Shown here one piece after another: positions 1-6,446 of a DNA stretch of 10,985 nucleotides. The stretch covers positions 1-10,985 of the forward strand of contig JAJXZN010000251.1 in the NCBI GenBank assembly GCA_021780015.1. Direction: 5' to 3'. The position numbers were made by a program, and so were the translations under genes. A model generated the notes under the pieces. That model saw only the letters and a program-made list of their open reading frames with translations, was not told the DNA's origin and did no database searches. The DNA is from Pseudomonadota bacterium. GTDB taxonomy: Bacteria > Pseudomonadota > Alphaproteobacteria > Rhizobiales > Beijerinckiaceae. Every line of letters starts with the position of its first letter. The first letter of the stretch is position 1.

Positions 1-430
1 AATAGGTCAGCGAAAAGCCCTTATCCTTGAGCGCCTTCCATTGTGCGCGCGCGCTCGCGAGCTGATCGGAATCGTTGCCGTCGAAGAGCAAGATCACCCG
101 CTCGTAGAGCGCATCGGCGGCAAGGCGCGCGGCGACATCGGCGCCATCGACGAAGAGCCGCAACCGCGCCGCATTCGGATTTTCGGCGTCGCAGGTGAGA
201 TAGACCGGCTGCATTTCGGCGTCGCCATCGCGCGCCCGGCCGTGCGCCAGGAAGCTCGCATCGGCATAGGTCCAAAGCACTTCGTCGAGCAAATCGAGCC
301 GTTCTTCGCTCGCCGCCTGAACGACGCTGCGCCAGCCATTGGCGAGCGCGCGTTCAAGCAGCGCCGGGAGCGCCCGTTCGAGCCTCTGGCTTTGCAGATG
401 GTAGAACCAGACCTCCATGGCCGGGCGCAT
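1..430 (-). CDS. holC: DNA polymerase III subunit chi (partial, C-terminus cut by window edge)
   Basis: HolC is the chi subunit of the DNA polymerase III clamp-loader complex; in the family it links the replisome to single-strand DNA-binding protein. The visible 143 codons begin [12 protein letters not shown] and contain the family landmarks in order: WFYHLQ near the start, LWTYAD, FLAHG, the NPN turn, FVDGAD, LLFDG, and W-KALKDKG-SLTY at the edge. Members are about 150 residues long, so probably only the last few residues lie outside. I chose the ATG at 430 because it overlaps the pepA stop as TGATG and follows AGAAGGA (440-434), although that spacing is short; the ATG at 418 (MEVWFYHL) is the alternative. 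It is the downstream member of a pepA-holC pair, so translational coupling is likely. Family assignment is from recognised motifs, not a search. Confidence 0.92.
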   Translation of the reverse strand, partial: MRPAMEVWFYHLQSQRLERALPALLERALANGWRSVVQAASEERLDLLDEVLWTYADASFLAHGRARDGDAEMQPVYLTCDAENPNAARLRLFVDGADVAARLAADALYERVILLFDGNDSDQLASARAQWKALKDKGFSLTY

Positions 431-2028
431 CAATCCTTCTGCGAAGAGGCGCGCCCTTCGTAATGGTCGCTGACGAGGCGCTCCAGGAGCCGCACGCCGA
501 AGCCCGAGCCCCAGCTCTGGTTGATGTCGCTTGCCGGCGCATTCATGCCCGTCCCGGCGATGTCGAGATGCGCCCATGGCGTGCCGTTGACGAAGCGCTG
601 CAGGAATTGCGCCGCGGTGATCGAACCGCCGTGGCGGCCGCCGGTGTTCTTCATATCTGCGAATTTGGAATCGATGAGCTTGTCATAGGCGGGGCCAAGC
701 GGCAGTCGCCAAAGCTTCTCGCCGGTCTCTTTGCCGGCCTCGGTCAGGCGCTCGCTCAATTTGTCGTCGTTCGAGAACAGCCCGGCATATTCCTGGCCGA
801 GCGCGACCATCACCGCGCCGGTGAGCGTCGCGAGATCGACCATGAATTGCGGCTTGTATTTGTCCTGCACGTACCAGAGCACATCGGCGAGCACGAGGCG
901 GCCCTCGGCGTCGGTATTGATCACCTCGATCGTCTGGCCGGACAAGGACTTGACGATGTCGCCCGGCCGCTGCGCATTCGATCCGGGCATGTTCTCGACG
1001 AGGCCGATGGCGCCGATTGCGTCGACCTTTGCCTTGCGCGCCGCCAAAGCGTGGATGAGGCCGACGACGCAGGCCGCGCCGGCCATGTCGCCCTTCATGT
1101 CCTCCATCCCGGCGGCCCCCTTGATCGAAATGCCGCCGGTGTCGAAGGTGACGCCCTTGCCGACAAAGGCAACGGGCTTCGACTTTCCGTCTTTGCCTTT
1201 GTCGCCGCGCCAGCGCATGATCACGACCCGGCTTTCGCGCGCCGAGCCTTGTCCGACGCCGAGCAGCGCGCCCATCCCGAGCTTCGTCAGGGCCGCTTTA
1301 TCGAGGACATCGACCTCGACGCCGAGCTTTTCGAGCGCCGCCGCGCGTTTGGCAAACTCCTCCGGATAGAGCACGTTGGCCGGCTCGTTGACGAGCTCGC
1401 GGGCGAGGAGGACGCCTTCGGCGACCGCGGCGCGGCTTTTGGCCTCGCGCTTGGCGGCAGCCGGGTCTTCGACGGCGATTGCGACGCTGGCCGGCTCGCT
1501 CGTGTCCTCATCTTTTTTCTTGGTCTTATAGAGATCGAACTTGTAATGGCGCAGCACGACACCTTCGGCGAATTCCGCCGCCGCCGCCGCCGCGTCCTTG
1601 GGGCCGCGGGGCAGATCGAAAACCACCGTTGCCGCGGCCGCGTGGCCGAGCTTGCCCAGCACGAATCCGCCGAGACCGAGGAAATCGTGCGGCTTGGCTT
1701 TGTCCGCCTCTTTGCCTTTGGGCTTTGCCGCGTCCTCGTCGGCGCCGACGCCGATGACGATAAGCCGCTCGGCGGCCAATCCGGCTGGCGCCAAAATATC
1801 GAGCGCCGAGGCTTTCTTGCCCTTGAATTTGGCGGCGCCGGCAGCCCTTTTGACGAGCGCCACGCCGTCATCACCAATCAGGGCGCGTGTGGCCTTGCCC
1901 AAATTCAAATCTTCGCCAGCAAAGATGACCAGCGCCGGCGTGCCCTTGGCTTTGGCGCCGGCCTTGGCCGAAGGCGCCGCTGACACGGAATTGAGGGAAA
2001 CAAAATCGATTTTCGCGGCGTGTGACAT
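430..2028 (-). CDS. pepA: Leucyl aminopeptidase (M17 family, PepA)
   Basis: A 532-residue cytosolic M17 metallo-aminopeptidase that removes N-terminal residues from peptides using two metal ions. The C-terminal catalytic domain is intact: [15 protein letters not shown] (289-303) and the signature NTDAEGRL (371-378). By family alignment the metal ligands are K291, D296, D314, D373 and E375, and the catalytic pair is K303 and R377. The N-terminal regulatory domain occupies roughly 1-190 and carries Lys/Ala-rich stretches near 101-113 and 168-173. The start at 2028 ([12 protein letters not shown]) was preferred over the upstream in-frame start at 2157 because it is preceded by GAAGAGAGCGAG and gives the usual N-terminus; the extra 43 residues look like translated leader. 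The gene is divergent from lptG and its stop overlaps holC by one base. No clear promoter is visible upstream. Some homologues also bind DNA, but nothing here tests that. Confidence 0.97.
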   Translation of the reverse strand: MSHAAKIDFVSLNSVSAAPSAKAGAKAKGTPALVIFAGEDLNLGKATRALIGDDGVALVKRAAGAAKFKGKKASALDILAPAGLAAERLIVIGVGADEDAAKPKGKEADKAKPHDFLGLGGFVLGKLGHAAAATVVFDLPRGPKDAAAAAAEFAEGVVLRHYKFDLYKTKKKDEDTSEPASVAIAVEDPAAAKREAKSRAAVAEGVLLARELVNEPANVLYPEEFAKRAAALEKLGVEVDVLDKAALTKLGMGALLGVGQGSARESRVVIMRWRGDKGKDGKSKPVAFVGKGVTFDTGGISIKGAAGMEDMKGDMAGAACVVGLIHALAARKAKVDAIGAIGLVENMPGSNAQRPGDIVKSLSGQTIEVINTDAEGRLVLADVLWYVQDKYKPQFMVDLATLTGAVMVALGQEYAGLFSNDDKLSERLTEAGKETGEKLWRLPLGPAYDKLIDSKFADMKNTGGRHGGSITAAQFLQRFVNGTPWAHLDIAGTGMNAPASDINQSWGSGFGVRLLERLVSDHYEGRASSQKD

Positions 2029-2197
2029 CTCGCTCTCTTCTGATTGCCCGTCATCGCGCCGCACATCCACGCCGGCCCAGGCCGCCGAAGGCGTCACGAA
2101 ACAGAAACTTAAAGCCTCCCGGCGCAGCCCACGCGTCCGGGCCTGCGCAGACCGCAAGCCCTAGCACCGGTCGGCATTTGCGTGCCAGTTTTTTCGC

Positions 2198-2220
2198 TAT
2201 AATGCGGCTTCGGGCAGCCG
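2198..2220 (+). promoter_or_regulatory. Possible promoter -10 (TATAAT) followed by a small hairpin
   Basis: A perfect -10 hexamer TATAAT lies at 2198-2203 on the plus strand, in an AT-rich island (GTTTTTTCGCTATAAT) within GC-rich DNA. The -35 region at the right distance (about 2175-2181, CATTTGC) is poor. Directly after it, CGGCT (2205-2209) and AGCCG (2216-2220) form a 5-bp hairpin that would sit at the 5' end of any transcript. If used, it would give lptG a leader of about 420 nt. Inference only. Confidence 0.3.
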
Positions 2221-2283
2221 TGGCCGCGGCGCAACGCGCCCCCGGCATCGCTGCAAGATCGCCCTGAAAAAGCCCCGAGCCGC

Positions 2284-2312
2284 TTGCACCAATAGCGCCA
2301 ACTCGGTAGCCA
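2284..2312 (+). promoter_or_regulatory. Possible sigma70-type promoter for the lptG operon
   Basis: TTGCAC (2284-2289) is separated by 17 bp from TAGCCA (2307-2312), an acceptable but weak housekeeping promoter pair pointing toward lptG. A second -10-like hexamer, TAAAAT, lies at 2321-2326, and the stem-loop at 2331 starts about where its transcript would begin, but it has no matching -35. Start-site data would decide between these signals and the TATAAT further upstream. Confidence 0.25.
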
Positions 2313-2330
2313 AAATGGAGTAAAATTTCA

Positions 2331-2387
2331 GGGACCTATTTGCGATTCCGGCAGGCCGGAAAAAGCCGGTTTTCGCGACCAGGTCCC
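2331..2387. other. 57-nt imperfect stem-loop in the pepA-lptG gap (possible structured leader or small RNA)
   Basis: The arms GGGACCT (2331-2337) and AGGTCCC (2381-2387) are perfectly complementary. Inside them TTGCGA (2340-2345) pairs with TCGCGA (2373-2378), with one G-T wobble, and CCGGC (2348-2352) pairs with GCCGG (2365-2369) around a 12-nt loop. The helices of 7, 6 and 5 bp are separated by a 2x2 and a 2x3 internal loop, giving 18 pairs. GCGATT (2342-2347) could alternatively pair with AATCGC (2389-2394), which would compete with the middle helix or cross the outer one as a pseudoknot. Either strand could fold. The AGGUCC string recalls signal recognition particle RNA, but the diagnostic GGAAGGAAGCAGC loop is absent. 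Confidence 0.4.
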
Positions 2388-2629
2388 CAATCGCTGACGG
2401 GAGACGCTTGCACGAAGGTACGGCCCGAAGGTTTGGCCTTTCGAGGTCGCGTGTCTGACGACGCCATCTTGCAGCCCGGACCTGCTCGGTGGCAGCCCAT
2501 TCTTCACGGAAGCGCCCGCGTTATGTTGTTCGTCGCCAGCCTTATCAGCTCCGTTCGGCCGGGCGGCCTTGCCGCGCCGGCGGCGCCGTGGCGTACGCCC
2601 ATCGCCGGCGCACCGGTAAGGCCCGCGCC

Positions 2630-3721
2630 ATGAGCATTCTCGTCTCGACGCTCGGACGTTACCTCACCTGGCGGTTTTTCAAGACGATCGCGGCGGTCTT
2701 CGCGGCCATCGTCGGGACGATCTATGTCTTCGATTTCGTCGAATTGCTGCGCCGATCCAATTCCTTGCACGGGGTGACGCCGGGCTATATCGCCTATCTG
2801 ACGCTGCTGCGGACGCCGACCGTTGCCGAGCAGATCCTGCCGTTCTGCGTGCTCTTCGGGACCATGGCGGCCTTCATCGACCTGACCCGCAAGCTGGAGC
2901 TGATCGTCGCCCGCTCGGCCGGCGTCTCGGTCTGGCAGTTTCTGCTGCCGCCGGTGGCGATCGCCGTCGTGGTCGGGACGTTCTCCGTTGTCGCCTTCAA
3001 TCCGCTGTCGGCGATGATGAAACAGCGCGCCGATATCATCGAGGCGCAGCTTTTCGGCCGAGCCGGTACGGTCCAGGGCGACGGCACGCTCTGGATTCGC
3101 CAGAGCGGCATCGACGGCGAGGCGATCCTGCGCGCCGCCAACGCCCTCGATCAAGGCACGAAATTGCAGTCGGTGATCGCCTATGTCTATGAGCCGGACG
3201 GCAAGTTCGGGGAACGCGTCGAGGCGGCGACCGCGACGCTCGAGCCCGGCGTCTGGGCTTTGCAAAATGCCGTGATTTCGGCACCGGGACAGGACCCGCG
3301 CAAGGTTGGCGTCTACCTTCTCGCCACGAATGCGTCGCCGACCGACCTTGCGGAAAGCTTCTTGACGCCCGATTCCGTGCCCTTCTGGGCGCTGCCGCGA
3401 ATGCGCGACGAAAGCGCCTTGGCTGGCCTCGATCCCAACGGGCTTAACCTGCAATTTCAAACACTTCTGGCGCGCCCGCTGATGCTGGTCGCGATGGTCC
3501 TGATCGCCGGCGCCTTTTCGTTAAGATTTTTCAGGTTTGGTGGCATCGGTAAGATGGTCGGAGGTGGCGTCGCTGCGGGCTTCGTGCTTTATCTCGTGAC
3601 CAAAGTGGTGTCCGATTTCGGCGAAGCTGGCATTCTGAGCGCGTCGGTTGCGGCATGGTCGCCGGCTATCGTCGGCAGCATGCTCGGCGGCTTGGCTCTC
3701 CTCAACCAGGAGGACGGTTGA
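2630..3721 (+). CDS. lptG: LPS export ABC transporter permease LptG
   Basis: A 363-residue inner-membrane permease of the YjgP/YjgQ family. In the known LptB2FG complex, LptG and its partner LptF form the channel that lifts lipopolysaccharide out of the inner membrane onto the LptC-LptA bridge, powered by LptB. The sequence shows MSILVSTLGRYLTWRFFKTI at the start, hydrophobic segments near 16-36, 62-84, 102-122, 282-298, 308-327 and 338-358, and a periplasmic beta-jellyroll region between about 130 and 275. RKLELIVARSAGVSVWQ (87-103) is the cytoplasmic loop that typically contacts LptB. IYVFDFVELLRR and PFWALP are LptG rather than LptF features. The start at 2630 has TAAGG 8 nt upstream (2617-2621); an in-frame GTG at 2489 would add an arginine-rich, unlike-family extension. 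The stop overlaps lptD as TGATG. The partner gene lptF is not in the window. Confidence 0.94.
   Translation: MSILVSTLGRYLTWRFFKTIAAVFAAIVGTIYVFDFVELLRRSNSLHGVTPGYIAYLTLLRTPTVAEQILPFCVLFGTMAAFIDLTRKLELIVARSAGVSVWQFLLPPVAIAVVVGTFSVVAFNPLSAMMKQRADIIEAQLFGRAGTVQGDGTLWIRQSGIDGEAILRAANALDQGTKLQSVIAYVYEPDGKFGERVEAATATLEPGVWALQNAVISAPGQDPRKVGVYLLATNASPTDLAESFLTPDSVPFWALPRMRDESALAGLDPNGLNLQFQTLLARPLMLVAMVLIAGAFSLRFFRFGGIGKMVGGGVAAGFVLYLVTKVVSDFGEAGILSASVAAWSPAIVGSMLGGLALLNQEDG
3708..3713 (+). promoter_or_regulatory. Ribosome binding site of lptD
   Basis: A full AGGAGG lies inside the last codons of lptG, 7 nt before the ATG at 3721. It decides the lptD start in favour of 3721 over the in-frame upstream start at 3655, and it allows reinitiation at the TGATG overlap. 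Confidence 0.85.
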
Positions 3722-6324
3722 TGGGGCGGCGTATGAGCCCCACGGGCTTTGCCGATGCGCTGCGGCCACGATGGCGCGCGGGCGCGCGCCTTGCGTTGCT
3801 GGCTCTCTGCGCGCTCGTCTGCGCCTGGCTCGGTCTCGATCCGTTGGCGCAAGCCGTCGCGCAAGCCAGCGGCGGCGCGGCGCAGGCGCAAAAACAACCC
3901 GACAAAATGTTCGTCGAGGCCGATCAGCTCGTCTACGACAAGGACAAGAACACGGTTTCCGCGGTCGGCAACGCGCGGATTTATTACCAGGGCCGGACGC
4001 TGCAGGCCGACCGGGTCATCTACGATCGCAACACCCAACGGCTCTATGCCGAGGGCCATGCCAAGATGATCAATAAGGACGGCAACGTCATCTACGGCGA
4101 CCGCTTCGACATGACCAAGGATTTCCGCGAAGGGTTTGTCGAAAGCCTGCGCTCGACCACGACGCAGAAGACCTATTTCAGCGCCCCGCATGCCGAAATC
4201 ACCCAGGGCGCGATCTCGGTCTATAACAAGGGCACCTATACGGCCTGCGCCGCCTGCGCCGATAATCCGCTGAAGCCGCCGCTGTGGCGGGTGCGCGCCA
4301 AGCGCATCATCCACAACAACGACGAGCATATGATCTATTACACGGACGCCTGGCTGGAGTTCCTAGGGCTGCCGATCGCCTATGTCCCGGTGTTCTCCTC
4401 CCCCGATCCGACCGTCAAGCGCAAGTCCGGCATCCTGATGCCTGAGACGATCAGCAGTTCGGAGCTTGGTTTCGGCGTCGAGGTGCCGGTCTTCTGGGCT
4501 ATGGCGCCGAACTACGATCTGACCTGGACCCCGACCTATTTCGTCAACGAAGGCTTCTACAACGATTTCGAATGGCGCCACCGGCTGGCGAACGGCAATT
4601 ATTTCATTCGCGCCAACGGGATTTATGAGACCAATCCAAGTCTCTTCCCCGCGTCGCCCTATGGCTCGGGCAACAACAGGTTCCGCGGCTCGATTTCGAG
4701 CCAAGGCGAGTTCCAGCTCGACAAATACTGGAAATACGGCTGGAACCTCACCGCGCTGACCGACAAGTGGTACTTCTGGGATTATCCCTTCGCCAACCCG
4801 CTCGGCTCCTCATACTATTACAGCGAAGCTGTTTCCGACGCCTATCTGACCGGACAAGGCGACAACAGCTATTTCGACTTGCGCGGCTTCCATTTCGAAG
4901 GTCTCGATCCGCGCGACATCCAGGAGACGCAGCCCAACGTCCTGGTGTTGGACTACAATCGCCTCTTTGACCTCGACCCGGCCAAGACGCATGGCATCGG
5001 CGGCGATGTGCAGGCCGACTTCAATCTCACCTCGCTGTCGGAACAGCTGGCGAGCTATTCTCCCGTCGCGGGACCGGGCTTTAACCCGCAGACACAATTG
5101 TTCGATCCCGCCGTCGGACTTTATGAATATTGCCAGAACTATAGGCCGGGAACGAATGCCGGCGACTGCCTGCTACGGGGCATCGGCGGCGAGCAGACGC
5201 GCACGACGGCCGACGTTTCCTGGCAGCGTAAATTTGTCGACCCGATCGGCGGCGCTTGGACGCCTTTTGCCTTCGCCCGGCTGAATGGCGAATGGCTTGA
5301 TCTCAACACGAGCAACAGTTTCACGGCCACCAATCCGAATGATGCCGCCAGCTACACGTTCTTCAATTCCAACCAGACGAATTTCGTCGGTCAGGCGAGC
5401 GGTGTGCAAGGGTATGTCATGCCGGGCATCGGCCTTGAATATCGCTACCCGATCCTCGTCAACACCAAGCTCGGCTCGCTGGTCGTCGAACCGATCGGCC
5501 AGATTATCGCCCGGCCGAACAATCTCATCGGCTCGAATTCGCTCGTAAACATGGATTCGCAAAGCCTCGTGTTCGACGAGAGCAATCTGTTCGCCTGGAA
5601 CAAATATTCCGGCTATGACCAGTTCGAGACCGGCACCCGCGCCAATTACGGCGGCCAAGCCACGTTCAATTTGAACAATGGCGGCTATGTGAACGTGATC
5701 GCTGGCCAATCGCGGCAAGTCGCCGGCCCGAACGGCTTCGATCAGCCGAGCGCCGTCAACAATGGCCTCGCCTCGGGGCTCCAGACGACCGCCTCGGATT
5801 ATGTCGGCGCCGTCACGGTCGCTCCGATCCCGTGGCTGGACTTCACTGCCAAGGGGCTGTTCAACACGCAAAATTTCGTGCCCGACCGGCTCGACATCGC
5901 CTCGGCTTTCAACCTCGGAGCGTGGACCGGCGGCGTCGATTTCGCCAATTACCAGGCCCAGCCGATCCTCGGCTATTATGTGCCCCGCGAGGGCCTAAGC
6001 CTTAACTCGCGCTACCAGCTCACGCCGCATTATTTCCTGCAGGGCAGCGTTACGTTCGACATGAGCCGGCAATATTATCCGCCCTCCTTGACCGGCTTCA
6101 CGAATGCCGGGCCATGGGCCATAGCGTCGGAAAGTCTCGGCGCCGGCTATACCGACGATTGCACATCCTTGCTCGTCAATTACAGTTCGGTCTACGAAGA
6201 CATCGGAACCGGCACCTTGGTGCATAATCAGATCTTCATGGTCCAGCTTCAGTTGCGCTCTCTGGGCGATGCCAAATATCAGCAGACGACCTACGCCAAC
6301 GGCGCGCAGCCGATCGACCGCTGA
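3721..6324 (+). CDS. lptD: LPS-assembly outer-membrane translocon LptD
   Basis: An 867-residue outer-membrane protein that, with the lipoprotein LptE, inserts lipopolysaccharide into the outer leaflet. An N-terminal signal peptide (hydrophobic core about 22-40, likely cleavage near AVAQA) precedes an OstA/LptA-like beta-jellyroll: FVEADQLVYDKDKNTVSAVG (64-83), GRTLQADRVIYD and YGDRFDMT. The barrel follows from about 225 (PDPTVKRKSGILMPE, 228-242) to the end; it is rich in alternating aromatic strands such as YWKYGWNLTALTDKWYFWDY. Cysteines in the mature part are C176 and C179 (ACAACADNP), C471, C483 and C814 (DDCTSLLV), which suit the N-terminal-to-barrel disulfides known for LptD plus a possible extra pair. 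Length fits the family. It overlaps lptG by one base and is followed by surA, whose product is a known folding factor for this class of barrel. Confidence 0.96.
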   Translation: MGRRMSPTGFADALRPRWRAGARLALLALCALVCAWLGLDPLAQAVAQASGGAAQAQKQPDKMFVEADQLVYDKDKNTVSAVGNARIYYQGRTLQADRVIYDRNTQRLYAEGHAKMINKDGNVIYGDRFDMTKDFREGFVESLRSTTTQKTYFSAPHAEITQGAISVYNKGTYTACAACADNPLKPPLWRVRAKRIIHNNDEHMIYYTDAWLEFLGLPIAYVPVFSSPDPTVKRKSGILMPETISSSELGFGVEVPVFWAMAPNYDLTWTPTYFVNEGFYNDFEWRHRLANGNYFIRANGIYETNPSLFPASPYGSGNNRFRGSISSQGEFQLDKYWKYGWNLTALTDKWYFWDYPFANPLGSSYYYSEAVSDAYLTGQGDNSYFDLRGFHFEGLDPRDIQETQPNVLVLDYNRLFDLDPAKTHGIGGDVQADFNLTSLSEQLASYSPVAGPGFNPQTQLFDPAVGLYEYCQNYRPGTNAGDCLLRGIGGEQTRTTADVSWQRKFVDPIGGAWTPFAFARLNGEWLDLNTSNSFTATNPNDAASYTFFNSNQTNFVGQASGVQGYVMPGIGLEYRYPILVNTKLGSLVVEPIGQIIARPNNLIGSNSLVNMDSQSLVFDESNLFAWNKYSGYDQFETGTRANYGGQATFNLNNGGYVNVIAGQSRQVAGPNGFDQPSAVNNGLASGLQTTASDYVGAVTVAPIPWLDFTAKGLFNTQNFVPDRLDIASAFNLGAWTGGVDFANYQAQPILGYYVPREGLSLNSRYQLTPHYFLQGSVTFDMSRQYYPPSLTGFTNAGPWAIASESLGAGYTDDCTSLLVNYSSVYEDIGTGTLVHNQIFMVQLQLRSLGDAKYQQTTYANGAQPIDR

Positions 6325-6392
6325 TGGCGCGGCCGGTCGGGCAGACAATTGCCACTTTGCGGTGATCAGATGGTATTGCGTGAATCGAAAAT

Positions 6393-6426
6393 TTTGACGG
6401 TGTATCGAATTTGATGGTCTATCGAA
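6393..6426 (+). repeat. 17-bp tandem repeat, two adjacent copies, upstream of surA
   Basis: TTTGACGGTGTATCGAA (6393-6409) is followed without a gap by TTTGATGGTCTATCGAA (6410-6426), identical at 15 of 17 positions. A degenerate third copy just upstream ends in the same ATCGAA (6384-6389). The array ends 20 bp before the surA start codon, directly before its ribosome binding site. It could be an operator array, a duplicated promoter element, or a slippage product. Confidence 0.8.
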
Positions 6427-6431
6427 AAAGA

Positions 6432-6441
6432 GGGAGAAAGG
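6432..6441 (+). promoter_or_regulatory. Ribosome binding site of surA
   Basis: GGGAGAAAGG is a purine-rich Shine-Dalgarno tract ending 5 nt before the ATG at 6447. It favours that start over the in-frame TTG at 6411 and ATG at 6414, which lie inside the tandem repeat and have no comparable tract. Confidence 0.75.
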
Positions 6442-6446
6442 CCCCC

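Larger units (their letters stand above)
2029..2629. other. Divergent pepA-lptG intergenic region, no convincing gene
   Basis: This 601-bp stretch separates the start codons of pepA (minus) and lptG (plus), so it must hold the promoters for both directions. It has open frames, including 97 codons at 2340-2633, but these lack a ribosome binding site and any recognisable protein motif, so I treat them as GC-rich non-coding sequence. What can be seen: a perfect TATAAT at 2198-2203, a TTGCAC-17-TAGCCA pair at 2284-2312, and a large imperfect stem-loop at 2331-2387. In related genomes lptF normally lies here, directly upstream of lptG; no LptF-like reading frame or remnant was recognised in any frame. 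Confidence 0.75.
6325..6446 (+). promoter_or_regulatory. lptD-surA intergenic region, possible internal promoter
   Basis: This 122-bp gap is the only real break in the lptG-rsmA gene run. Its right half (from about 6380) is AT-richer than its surroundings and holds TTGACG (6394-6399) with TCTATC 18 bp downstream, a weak promoter pair, lying within a 17-bp tandem repeat. Its left end holds two short inverted repeats: CGACCG (6315-6320, inside the end of lptD) with CGGTCG (6334-6339), and GGCA (6340-6343) with TGCC (6350-6353). Neither is followed by a T-run, so I do not call a terminator. Confidence 0.35.

Noticed and set aside
463..1983. A 506-codon open frame on the plus strand opposite pepA
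   Set aside because: It mirrors the pepA codon pattern, has no recognisable domain, and pepA on the other strand is certain. Long antisense frames are common in GC-rich coding DNA; similar ones opposite lptG (2504-3460), surA (6510-7415) and pdxA (7364-8299) were dropped for the same reason.
2173..2188. A sigma54-like promoter on the minus strand upstream of pepA (CTGGCACGCAAATGCC)
   Set aside because: The first half matches, but the GG-to-GC spacing is 9 rather than the required 10 bp and the TTGC element is missing.
2281..2413. A 9-bp direct repeat CGCTTGCAC (2281-2289 and 2405-2413) flanking the stem-loop, as if a target-site duplication of a small inserted element
   Set aside because: The enclosed segment has no terminal inverted repeats, and one matching 9-mer in about 600 bp is expected by chance at roughly this level.
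2489..2629. N-terminal extension of LptG from a GTG at 2489
   Set aside because: The extra 47 residues are Arg-rich and unlike the family N-terminus, while the ATG at 2630 has a well-placed TAAGG. The upstream extensions of pepA (to 2157) and lptD (to 3655) were rejected on the same grounds.
2340..2633. A 97-codon plus-strand frame in the pepA-lptG gap
   Set aside because: No ribosome binding site, Arg/Pro-rich composition typical of untranslated GC-rich DNA, no family resemblance, and it overlaps both the stem-loop and the lptG start.
6315..6353. Tandem short hairpins at the end of lptD as a terminator
   Set aside because: Stems of 6 and 4 bp with a 13-nt loop in the first and no following T-run; at most a weak attenuator.
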